Assembly (NCBI GenBank): GCA_963825305.1
Contig: CAWGTA010000003.1
Span: forward strand, 1 to 64,000
DNA length: 64,000 nucleotides
Reading direction: 5' to 3'
Origin: PSRJ01 sp963825305
GTDB lineage: Bacteria; Acidobacteriota; Terriglobia; Bryobacterales; Bryobacteraceae
Shown here: positions 28,171-35,367 of the stretch, piece by piece
How the letters are laid out: every line of letters begins with the position of its first letter
Position numbering within the stretch: the stretch's first letter is position 1
The notes under the pieces: generated by a model
The model's database searches: none
What the model was told of the DNA's origin: nothing
What the model saw: the letters and a program-made list of their open reading frames with translations, nothing else
Made by a program: the position numbers and the translations under genes

Positions 28171-29331
28171 TCACTTCTTCTGCTGCTTCGAGTAATCGAT
28201 GAAGTTCAACTCCTGGCACTTACCCGGATTGTACGGCGCATCCGCGACAAGAATCGTATCCGACCCCGTGTAGCTGCCTTTGAGGTACACCGGATCTTCC
28301 GCGACGTAGTTCCGCGTCAGCGCCATCTTATTCGGATCCAGCGAGAACCGCTCGACCACGTGCAGCTTGTCGCTATTCCGCACCGGCGTATTCAAGTAGC
28401 CCGGCAGGAACCCCACCGTATCGACAACCAGTACGTCACCCTCCCAGTGCCCGATCGAATGCCCCGCACGGCTCGGTTTGATGTTGTTCGCCTGCTCCTT
28501 GCTATTCATGTAAATCGTCCGCTTGAGCCCGAACTGCCCGTACTCGAGCACGATCGTATCTTTATTCTGCGTAATCCGGTTGACCGGTCCATCGAATGTC
28601 CAGTCAAAGAGGATGCTGGTAGTCTCGCAGTGGAAACGCGGCGTGTCTTCGCGCTTGAAATCCGCGGCAGCCTTTTCTCCTGCTTCCGTCAGCTCCGTGC
28701 CGCCATAAAGCCGCGGCCCTGTTCCGGGCCCGCCTCTGCGCCCGCCCGCGCCGGCCGGCCGTTCGCCGGGCTTGTAGTCGCTTAACTTGTCGAGCGGCAC
28801 CAAGCCGCCGCCGGTTCCACGCGGATTGACCATGACTTGTTGTACCGGCGCCCAGTCGCCCGCTATGTTCGGCTCGCCCGTCGGGCGCCGCGGTGGCCGC
28901 GTACTCTTCGGCTCCGCGATAGGCCCCCTCACTTCCTGGACACCACCTTGTGGCGGCTTGACGTATTGGCCATACCGGTCCATGCGGGTTCCGTCCGCCA
29001 ACAGGATAGTTTGCAGGTAGCACGAAGCGGGGTCTGTCCGATTCGGCGAAGCTTCGATGGTGATCTGCTGGCCCACCGGAAACAGCTCTTTCGTCCAGCC
29101 GGAGCGCCGCAGCACGTGCACCGACCGCATTTCACATCGATGGTGGCTGATCTTCCCGTCCTGCTCGGTGACGTCGAAGTAAATCCACGCGTGTGGATTG
29201 ATCAAATCAACTTTCGTGAGCTTCGCCTTGAACTCCACCGTCTTAGTGAGATCGTACTCAGCTCCGCCGTGATGCGCGAGTGCGAGCTGGGGCAAGAGAC
29301 ACGCGAGAGAGAAGACTGTTGTGCGAAACAT
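28171..29331 (-). CDS. exported DUF6152-type protein
   Basis: This 386-residue protein has a signal ending LPQLALA, followed by the DUF6152 opening HHGGAEYDLTKTVEFKAKLT and INPHAWIYFDV. A Pro/Arg/Gly-rich linker (about 130-215) leads to a second domain with IGHWEGDVLVVDTVGF and LHVVERFSLDPNKM, shared with the protein at 18617-19393. The function is not known; such genes are very numerous in Solibacter-type genomes. The start (ATG 29331) overlaps the stop of the upstream ankyrin gene (TAATG), so they are co-transcribed. Confidence 0.85.
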   Translation of the reverse strand: MFRTTVFSLACLLPQLALAHHGGAEYDLTKTVEFKAKLTKVDLINPHAWIYFDVTEQDGKISHHRCEMRSVHVLRRSGWTKELFPVGQQITIEASPNRTDPASCYLQTILLADGTRMDRYGQYVKPPQGGVQEVRGPIAEPKSTRPPRRPTGEPNIAGDWAPVQQVMVNPRGTGGGLVPLDKLSDYKPGERPAGAGGRRGGPGTGPRLYGGTELTEAGEKAAADFKREDTPRFHCETTSILFDWTFDGPVNRITQNKDTIVLEYGQFGLKRTIYMNSKEQANNIKPSRAGHSIGHWEGDVLVVDTVGFLPGYLNTPVRNSDKLHVVERFSLDPNKMALTRNYVAEDPVYLKGSYTGSDTILVADAPYNPGKCQELNFIDYSKQQKK

Positions 29332-31226
29332 TATCGGTCACTCAAGGTGTAGGCAATAGCCAGCGACGCCCAACTGGCGCCCGCCGCCGAAATCCATTGG
29401 TTGCGCCCGAACGGGTAGCCGCTCTCGAAGTATGGCTGCACGGGATACGACCGCGTCTTCACCAGCCACGAGCCATCCGCATACTGATTTTTAAGCAGAA
29501 ACGCTACGCCCTTCCGGTAGACCTGGTCGCTCACCGGCATTCCGGCTTCATGCAGGGCATAGAGCGAAATTCCCGTGGCGTAAGCATCGGGCGAGAACTG
29601 CTCGGCCTGCGGCCAGCCGCCGGTGGAAGTTTGCAGGGCGACGATCTGCTGCGACGCCGCTTCCACGTCCGGCCGCGCTGCCTTTGTCCAAACCAGACCC
29701 ATGAGCCGCATGCTGCGCTCTTCGGCCGAGTGCGTTTCCGCGGTTCGCAGCCACTGTTGCGCCCGGCGCAGCTTCTCCTCCCACTCCCGTTTGTGCCCCG
29801 CCAGCGGATATAGCGCCATCGCGCGCACAGCCATCGCGGTGGTGGTGATGATCCCGCCTTCCGCGGGCGGCCGCGACACGCCGTTGCCGAGCCAGCGTCC
29901 GTCGGGCATCTGCATCGCCGCGGCCAGATGGGCATAGGCGGCGGTGATTTTGTCGAGCGGGCGGTGTTCGCCGGCGAAAGCGCCCATGATGTAACCCAGA
30001 GTTACCGAATTTCCCGCAAGCTCGTCGCCTTGGAGTGCTTCTTCCGCGGCCGTCTGGGAGAAGGCCAGGATCTGCTGGAGGTTCTTCCCCGCCAGTTCCT
30101 CATTCACCGCGATGCCTTTCCTGCGCGCCAACGCCGCAGCCTCGGCCGGTAGAGCCTGACTGTGACAGGTGACGCACGCGCGCTTCTGGAATGCTACCGG
30201 TGCCGCCGGCAGCAACAACGCCAGGCTTCGGTTAATCGAAGTAGCGGCATCGGCAACGCCTTCCGGTGCCGGGTACGTCTGCTGGCGCGGGCCCTTACCC
30301 CGCTCGGCGCCATGCTGCCGCAGCACGTCGATGCGCCCCTGGTCCGCGCGGTAGGTGGCCCAATCCAGCGGCCGCTCTCCCTCGGAGTCCTCGGCGTTCG
30401 GATCGGCGCCGTGTTCCAGTAGCACCTTGAGAGTATCGGGGCTGGCCTGCTCCGAAGAGGCCGCGGTCATCAACGCAGTCCGCCCATACGGACCGGTCTT
30501 GGCATTCACATCGGCCCCCGACGCGATCCATTTCTCAAGCAGCTTGGGGTCGTGCCAGGTGGCCGCATTCGCAAAGGCGGCGCCGTCGATCTTGACTCCT
30601 TTCGATGTCAGATACTCCACCGTCGCCAGATCGTGGCGGGCGAAGCGCCGGCCCAACGATGCTCCCGGATAGCCGGGCTCGCCAGGGTCGCAGCCGTGCT
30701 CCACCAGGAAACGCACCACCGCCACATCGGCGGTCAAAGTCGCCCGGCCCAGCGCATGTGTCTTGCTGCGGTCCCGCGCGTGGATATCGGCCCCTTTGTC
30801 CAGCAGCAACTGCAAGATTTCGACTGTGCCGGGATAGCTGGCCGCCACCAGCAAGGGTGTTCGCTCCAGTTTGGTGGAGCGCGCGTTGACGTCGGCGCCA
30901 TGGGCCAGAAGCAGCTTCACCTTGGCCGCGTCCGGAATGGCCCACATCAGCGCAGTGGCGCCCGCAAGGTTCGCCCTGTTCGGGTTCGCGCCGCCATCCA
31001 GCACCGCCCGGACGCAGTCGGCATCCGCGAAAAGCGCAGCGGCCATCAACGCCGGCGTGCCCTCCGCATCGCGCGCATCAGGGCTAACCCCAGCGCTGAG
31101 GAGGCGCTTCACTGCCGCGGTATCGGCTTTCTGAATCGCCTGGAACAGCGAATCGACGGACGGCCCCTCCGCGCCGAAGAACCGGAACGCGAACAAGAAA
31201 CCGAACAGCCATGCGCGCGTGGACAT
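29331..31226 (-). CDS. exported ankyrin–CXXCH–toroid fusion protein
   Basis: This 631-residue protein starts at ATG 31226 with GGAGG at 31232-31236 upstream. A signal (RAWLFGFLFAFRFFGAEG) is followed by about nine ankyrin repeats to residue 325 (VLDGGANPNRANLAGATALM; LLLAHGADVNARSTKLERTP). A short linker then leads to the heme c motif CVTCHSQALP (30162-30176). The C-terminal 250 residues resemble the alpha-alpha toroid of terpene-cyclase/prenyltransferase-like proteins (DGRWLGNGVSRPPAEGG, LQTSTGGWPQAEQFSPDAYA, FLLKNQYADGSW). Those active-site motifs (DCTAE, QW boxes) are not complete, so a binding or redox role is more likely than cyclisation (inference). It forms an operon with the DUF6152 gene. 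Confidence 0.8.
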   Translation of the reverse strand: MSTRAWLFGFLFAFRFFGAEGPSVDSLFQAIQKADTAAVKRLLSAGVSPDARDAEGTPALMAAALFADADCVRAVLDGGANPNRANLAGATALMWAIPDAAKVKLLLAHGADVNARSTKLERTPLLVAASYPGTVEILQLLLDKGADIHARDRSKTHALGRATLTADVAVVRFLVEHGCDPGEPGYPGASLGRRFARHDLATVEYLTSKGVKIDGAAFANAATWHDPKLLEKWIASGADVNAKTGPYGRTALMTAASSEQASPDTLKVLLEHGADPNAEDSEGERPLDWATYRADQGRIDVLRQHGAERGKGPRQQTYPAPEGVADAATSINRSLALLLPAAPVAFQKRACVTCHSQALPAEAAALARRKGIAVNEELAGKNLQQILAFSQTAAEEALQGDELAGNSVTLGYIMGAFAGEHRPLDKITAAYAHLAAAMQMPDGRWLGNGVSRPPAEGGIITTTAMAVRAMALYPLAGHKREWEEKLRRAQQWLRTAETHSAEERSMRLMGLVWTKAARPDVEAASQQIVALQTSTGGWPQAEQFSPDAYATGISLYALHEAGMPVSDQVYRKGVAFLLKNQYADGSWLVKTRSYPVQPYFESGYPFGRNQWISAAGASWASLAIAYTLSDR

Positions 31227-31246
31227 CATCCCTCCTTGCCGCAATC

Positions 31247-31293
31247 GTGGCGCAGGCAATCCTGCCTGCCGGGTCGAGACTCATCTCGACCCT
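31247..31293. repeat. double-hairpin repeat, copy B
   Basis: This 47-base element consists of GTGGC, a stem-loop GCAGGCA-ATCC-TGCCTGC, then a second stem-loop GGGTCGAGA-CTCA-TCTCGACCC. It lies between the divergent ankyrin fusion and metallo-beta-lactamase genes. It matches 34964-35010 at all but two or three positions, and the element at 59801-59847 in architecture. Confidence 0.85.
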
Positions 31294-31378
31294 TCCGCCG
31301 GGAGCCGGCAGGCGCCCCGATTTCGAAGCCAGTATATTCCATTCGGCGTCGGAACTTTCGTTCTCTAGCGATGGTGAT

Positions 31379-32272
31379 ATGCTTATCCCGATGTTTTCTC
31401 GAATCCTGCGTCTGGTTCCGCCCGCGCTGGCGTTTGCCGCGCTGGTTGTTTTGCCGTTTGCGGCCGCGCAACCGCGCCACGCCCCCGCGCCGAAATCGCT
31501 ACGGTTATATGTTCTCGATTGCGGCAGAATCACAGGCGTGGGTGCGACGGCCTTCGGCTTCAAAGATGGCGAGCTCGCCACCACCGAGATGATCACGCCG
31601 TGCTTCCTGATCGCGCACCCGCGCGGCACGCTCATGTGGGATACCGGCGAGATCGTCGACAGTGCCGTCAAGACCGATGGAACGCCCACCAAGCAGGGAG
31701 CGTTCATCGTGACCCGGCCGCTGCTGCCTCAGCTCGCCGCCATCGGGTACACTCCCGCGGACATCACCTATCTGGCACTGTCGCACTATCACGGCGATCA
31801 CGTCGCCAACGCCAACTCGTTCGCCGGGTCCACCTGGATCGTGCAACAAGTGGAGCGCGACGCCATGTTCGCGCCGAAAGCCGGCGACCAAAAGGGGCCC
31901 GGCGCCCCCGCCACAGCGTCGTATAGCGCGCTGGAGAAGAGTAAGGTTCTTCTGCTCAAGAGTGAGGACCATGACGTGTTCGGCGACGGAACGGTGGTCA
32001 TCAAGTTCACGCCGGGGCATACGCCCGGCCATCAATCGCTGTTTCTGAAACTGGCCAAGACCGGACCGGTGCTTCTCTCGGGCGATCTGTATCACTACCC
32101 CGAAGAAATGACGCTGCACCGCGTTCCGTCGTTTGACTTCGACAAGGAGCAGACGGCCAAGAGCCGCGCGGCCATCGAGGCTTTTGTGAAGCAGAACGGC
32201 GCGCAGCTCTGGATCCAGCACGATGCCGCGGCCGGCGCCAAGCGCAAACTGGCCCCCGAGTATTACGACTAG
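31379..32272 (+). CDS. exported metallo-beta-lactamase-fold hydrolase
   Basis: This 297-residue protein has a signal (LVPPALAFAALVVLPFAAA) and a metallo-beta-lactamase fold. The metal motif HYHGDH gives His136, His138, Asp140 and His141. GHTPGHQSLF supplies the next His, and LSGDLYHYPEEM the bridging Asp. The context CFLIAHPRGTLMWDTG and the spacing resemble AHL-lactonase-like enzymes, but with a signal peptide, so the substrate is open. ATG 31379 is chosen because a longer frame would run through the repeat and into the divergent gene. GGAGGG at the gene end provides the ribosome site of the next gene. Confidence 0.85.
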   Translation: MLIPMFSRILRLVPPALAFAALVVLPFAAAQPRHAPAPKSLRLYVLDCGRITGVGATAFGFKDGELATTEMITPCFLIAHPRGTLMWDTGEIVDSAVKTDGTPTKQGAFIVTRPLLPQLAAIGYTPADITYLALSHYHGDHVANANSFAGSTWIVQQVERDAMFAPKAGDQKGPGAPATASYSALEKSKVLLLKSEDHDVFGDGTVVIKFTPGHTPGHQSLFLKLAKTGPVLLSGDLYHYPEEMTLHRVPSFDFDKEQTAKSRAAIEAFVKQNGAQLWIQHDAAAGAKRKLAPEYYD

Positions 32273-32278
32273 GAGGGC

Positions 32279-33155
32279 ATTATCCATCGAGCTTCCGGGA
32301 TTCTCGTCACCGCGCTGCTGGCACTGGCGCCGGTATCGCCCGCGTTCGTCGCAGATCCTGAACAAGGACGCGCCCGTGGTGGTGGGCCACTATCACCTCA
32401 ACGTCACCAGCGTCGAAGAGCACAAGAAGTTTTGGGTAGACACGCTGGGCGGCACGGCCTTCCAGTTCGGGCCCGAGAAGGTTGACGTCATCCGCTTTCC
32501 CGGTGTCTTCCTTTTTCTCCGCAAGCAGCCGCCCACCGGCCCTACACGGGGCACCACGCTCGACCACATTGGCTTCGCCGTGCCCGATGTTCCGAAAATG
32601 ACGACCAAGGTTGTGGCCAACGGTTACGGTTTGACGGTGGGGCGCGAGCCTGGGCCGGGCGAGACTGCCAGCCCACCGACCGCCGGCAACTACGGGAAGT
32701 TCTCCTACCTCGTCGGCCCCGATGGCGTGAAGGTCGAGCTGGTCACCAACGACGCGAAGGACGCCCCGCCGATCATGCATCACCACGTTCACTTCGTCAA
32801 CAAGCAGTTCGTGGCGATGCAGCAATGGTATATGAAGGCGCTCGATGCGACACTGCGGCCGGGCCAGACAGACTTCTTCATCGGCGCCGATCTGCCCGGC
32901 GTCGGGTATATGCTGAACTTCTTTAGCTGGCTGCCGGACCAGGCTCTCGTGGGCACCACCGGCCGCGCCATCGATCACGTCGGATTCGAGGTGCGCAATC
33001 TGCCGGATTTCTTACAGAGGCTCGAAGCCAAGGGAATCATACTCAGGGAACCTTACCGGCGCGCTCCTGAGCTTGGCAACATCGGAGTGGCGGCCATGAG
33101 CGATCCGTGGGGTACTTCGATCGAGCTGACGGAAGGGTTGCGCGAGTTACGATAA
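32279..33155 (+). pseudogene. exported two-domain VOC protein, frame shift after the signal
   Basis: The main part (from about 32350) is a tandem VOC/glyoxalase protein. Domain one runs from VVGHYHLNVTSVEEHKKFWV to GKFSYLVGPDGVKVELV; domain two from HHHVHFVNKQFVAMQQWYMK to IDHVGFEVRNLPDFL and SDPWGTSIELTEG. The missing signal (ASGILVTALLALAPVSPAFV) lies just upstream in another frame; one base lost near 32347 explains the break. No ATG opens the signal frame; ATT 32279 sits at the right distance from GGAGGG. Members act on small metabolites through a divalent metal, and His residues of both modules are present. Confidence 0.7.
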
Positions 33156-33158
33156 TGA

Positions 33159-33256
33159 CCGCTCCCTCTGGTCACGGCTCGGTAACGCGTCCGCCATCAT
33201 CGCAAGTTCGTATTGAATCCGGGGCGCCCTTACCGAGCCGTGACCAAAGGGAGCGG
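33159..33256. repeat. 27-base inverted repeat element
   Basis: Arms 33159-33185 and 33230-33256 are reverse complements with a single mismatch, separated by 44 bases. The element starts 3 bases after the VOC stop and ends 29 bases before the next start. It could act as a strong hairpin or be a remnant of a small non-autonomous mobile element. The arms contain GTCACGGCTCGGTAA and its complement. Confidence 0.85.
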
Positions 33257-33285
33257 TTGGGCTTAATTCACATTCAGGAGGCCGT

Positions 33286-33753
33286 ATGGAAGCAATGATT
33301 GCAAATCTGGTGAGCCGCTTCGAGACGGGCACGCTGGGGCGCCGCGAGTTGATCCAGGGTCTGGCGATGCTGGCGGCGGCGAACGGTACCGCATCCCTCG
33401 CGCAAGCCCAGGACACCGCGATCAAGGCGGCGAAGATCGACCACGTGAGCATCCAGGTCAGCGACTTGCCGCGCGCACAGGCGTTTTATCAGAAGATGTT
33501 CGGGCTGACTGTCTTGAGTGAGGACAAGCCCAACGAAATCGTGCGCCTCGGGGCAGGGAAAGTCCTGGTCTCACTTCACCACAAGAGTCCAACCGGACTA
33601 GTGGATCACTTCGCGATCGGCATCGAGAAGTTTAATAAGGACTCAGTGACACGGGAACTGAAAGAGCGCGGGGCCAATCCGGAAGACAACCTGGATGCCG
33701 GGTTTCATATCAAAGATCCCGAAGGAATCAGCGTTCAGATTGTGGGAGCTTGA
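33286..33753 (+). CDS. exported single-domain VOC protein
   Basis: This 155-residue protein has a Tat-like N-terminus (LGRRELIQGLAMLAAANG), then one VOC module: IDHVSIQVSDLPRAQAFYQK, FGLTVLSED, LVDHFAIGIEKFNKDSV and a final IKDPEGISVQIVG. Metal ligands His (IDHV), His (VDHF) and possibly Gln (VQI) are visible. An AGGAGG-like site lies before ATG 33286. With the tandem VOC gene upstream, it suggests related small-molecule chemistry outside the cytoplasm; the substrate is unknown. Confidence 0.8.
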   Translation: MEAMIANLVSRFETGTLGRRELIQGLAMLAAANGTASLAQAQDTAIKAAKIDHVSIQVSDLPRAQAFYQKMFGLTVLSEDKPNEIVRLGAGKVLVSLHHKSPTGLVDHFAIGIEKFNKDSVTRELKERGANPEDNLDAGFHIKDPEGISVQIVGA

Positions 33754-33791
33754 GAGGCGCCCGGCGCTATACTTGAACCGGGAGGTACATC

Positions 33792-34154
33792 GTGTACTGT
33801 CCTCAATGCGGCATCGAATACCGCGACGGTTTCACGGAATGCTCCGACTGCCGCGTTCCTCTGCTCGCCGGAACACCCCCGGTAGAACCGAGTTTCTTCG
33901 ACCCCTCGCTGGAGCTCGTTGAAATCCTCCAGACGAACGATCCCGTCCAGCTCGCTATGGCTAAAGGACTGCTTGAAGAAGCCGGAATTCCATTCTTCGT
34001 CCTGGGCCAAATCGCCACGCTCGTCCAGGATGTTGACGGCTTCCTCCACAAATGGGTCCGCATCCAAGTCCCGCGCGATCGCGAGACGCAAGCCCGCGAC
34101 CTCATCGAATCCTTGATCGAATCCGTACCCATCGAAGACGCCGACTGCCAGTAG
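33792..34154 (+). CDS. zinc-ribbon/DUF2007 protein
   Basis: This 120-residue protein begins with a zinc ribbon (Cys3, Cys6, Cys17, Cys20 in CPQCGIEYRDGFTECSDC). A DUF2007 domain follows (LVEILQTNDPVQLAMAKGLL, EEAGIPFFVLGQ, RIQVPRDRETQARDLI). DUF2007 proteins are small cytosolic proteins proposed to act in signalling, without a defined partner. GTG 33792 follows GGGAGG at good spacing. Confidence 0.85.
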   Translation: MYCPQCGIEYRDGFTECSDCRVPLLAGTPPVEPSFFDPSLELVEILQTNDPVQLAMAKGLLEEAGIPFFVLGQIATLVQDVDGFLHKWVRIQVPRDRETQARDLIESLIESVPIEDADCQ

Positions 34155-34182
34155 AATAGACGGCGGCATAAGATGGTGCTGT

Positions 34183-34959
34183 ATGGACTACGAAAATATC
34201 TGTTCGACCACCGAAGGTAACATCGCCGTCGTCACGTTAAACCGGCCCGCGCGGCGCAATGCGCTCTCGCTCGCGCTGATGCAGGAGCTGATTCATTGCT
34301 TGGGCGAGATTGGCGCGCGACGAGATATTCGGGTAGTCATCATGGCAGCGGCCGGAAAGGTATTCTCATCAGGCCATGATCTTGCGGAGATGGTTGGCCG
34401 CGATATCAACGAATATCGGCGGCTTTTCGACGTCTGCACGGATCTCATGACCAAAATTCAGTCGATCCGCCAGCCGGTGATCGCGCAGGTGCAGGGGATC
34501 GCCACCGCCGCAGGATGCCAGCTGGTGGCTACGTGCGACCTCGCCATTGCCTCCGAAGACGCCGCGTTCGCCACCCCTGGCGTAAAGATAGGATTGTTCT
34601 GCACCACACCCATGGTGGGCCTCAGCCGTGCTGTCGGCCGCAAGCGCGCGCTCGAAATGCTGTTTACCGGCACGCCGGTGGATGCGCGTACGGCCGCTGA
34701 TTGGGGGCTCGTCAATCGTGTCGTCCCGGCTTCGGAGCTGCAACCCGAGACGCGCAAACTGGCCGCGCGCATTGCCGACGCCAGCGAATTGGTGGTCGCG
34801 ATCGGAAAGCAGGCCTACTATACCCAGGTGGATCTCGACCAACCAAAAGCCTACGCGTACGCCAAGGAAGTGATGAGTATGAACTCCCTGGCGGCCGACG
34901 CGCAGGAAGGCATCACCGCATTCCTGGAAAAGCGGACTCCTTGCTGGGCAGGAAAATGA
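34183..34959 (+). CDS. enoyl-CoA hydratase/isomerase family protein
   Basis: This 258-residue crotonase-fold protein has LNRPARRNALSLALMQEL, the oxyanion-hole segment VFSSGHDLAEM, and GIATAAGCQLVATCDLAIAS followed by AAFATPGVKIGLFCTTPM. These features match the ECHDC3-like branch, where the usual first catalytic Glu region reads AAGCQL. It probably hydrates or rearranges an acyl-CoA in the cytoplasm. The reaction is not predictable, because this branch lacks one classical Glu. A double-hairpin repeat begins 4 bases after the stop. Confidence 0.9.
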   Translation: MDYENICSTTEGNIAVVTLNRPARRNALSLALMQELIHCLGEIGARRDIRVVIMAAAGKVFSSGHDLAEMVGRDINEYRRLFDVCTDLMTKIQSIRQPVIAQVQGIATAAGCQLVATCDLAIASEDAAFATPGVKIGLFCTTPMVGLSRAVGRKRALEMLFTGTPVDARTAADWGLVNRVVPASELQPETRKLAARIADASELVVAIGKQAYYTQVDLDQPKAYAYAKEVMSMNSLAADAQEGITAFLEKRTPCWAGK

Positions 34960-34963
34960 CACC

Positions 34964-35010
34964 GTGGCGCAGGCACTCCTGCCTGCAGGGTCGAGACTCA
35001 TCTCGACCCT
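34964..35010. repeat. double-hairpin repeat, copy A
   Basis: This 47-base element has stem 1 GCAGGCA-CTCC-TGCCTGC and stem 2 AGGGTCGAGA-CTCA-TCTCGACCCT. It lies directly after the enoyl-CoA hydratase stop and 20 bases before the -35 box of the padR promoter. It may serve as a terminator, although no U-tract follows. Confidence 0.9.
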
Positions 35011-35029
35011 GTTTTCAAGCGCCAGCCAC

Positions 35030-35058
35030 TTGACGCCGACTATGTAGCATGCTACATT
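35030..35058 (+). promoter_or_regulatory. padR promoter with PadR operator
   Basis: TTGACG (35030-35035), a 17-base spacer and TACATT (35053-35058) form a near-ideal sigma-70 promoter. The perfect palindrome ATGTAGCATGCTACAT (35042-35057) fits the PadR consensus ATGT-N8-ACAT and covers the spacer and -10 box. Bound PadR would therefore block the promoter. AGGA at 35067-35070 and the padR ATG at 35077 follow, leaving a very short leader. Confidence 0.75.
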
Positions 35059-35076
35059 CTGTTCCCAGGACCTGCA

Positions 35077-35364
35077 ATGAAGACTCCGCTCTCTTTGACT
35101 TCAGCCATCATCCTGCTGGCGATTGCCAACGGCCGCCGCTACGGGTTCGAGATTATGGACGCCACCGGCTTGCCCAGCGGCACGATTTATCCGGCATTGC
35201 GCCGTCTGGAGAAGGCCAGGCTGATCCGGTCGGACTGGGAGTCCACGGCGGCGGCGGAATCGTACGGGCCCCCGCGTAAATATTTCCGCGTGACGGGGGA
35301 AGGGAAGTCGGCGCTGGAAGCGGCGGAAAAGCGCTTCCCGGCGGTTGCGCAATTGAAAGGCTGA
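35077..35364 (+). CDS. padR: PadR-family transcriptional regulator
   Basis: This 95-residue protein is a stand-alone winged-helix PadR domain of the short (PadR-s1) type: SLTSAIILLAIANGRRYGF, LPSGTIYPALRRLEKARLI and PPRKYFRVTGEGKSALEAAE. It should dimerise and repress its own promoter through the palindrome at 35042-35057. It heads an operon with a membrane protein and an ABC exporter (4-base gap to the next gene), the common arrangement for ligand-relieved efflux control. The ligand is unknown. Confidence 0.92.
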   Translation: MKTPLSLTSAIILLAIANGRRYGFEIMDATGLPSGTIYPALRRLEKARLIRSDWESTAAAESYGPPRKYFRVTGEGKSALEAAEKRFPAVAQLKG

Positions 35365-35367
35365 ACC

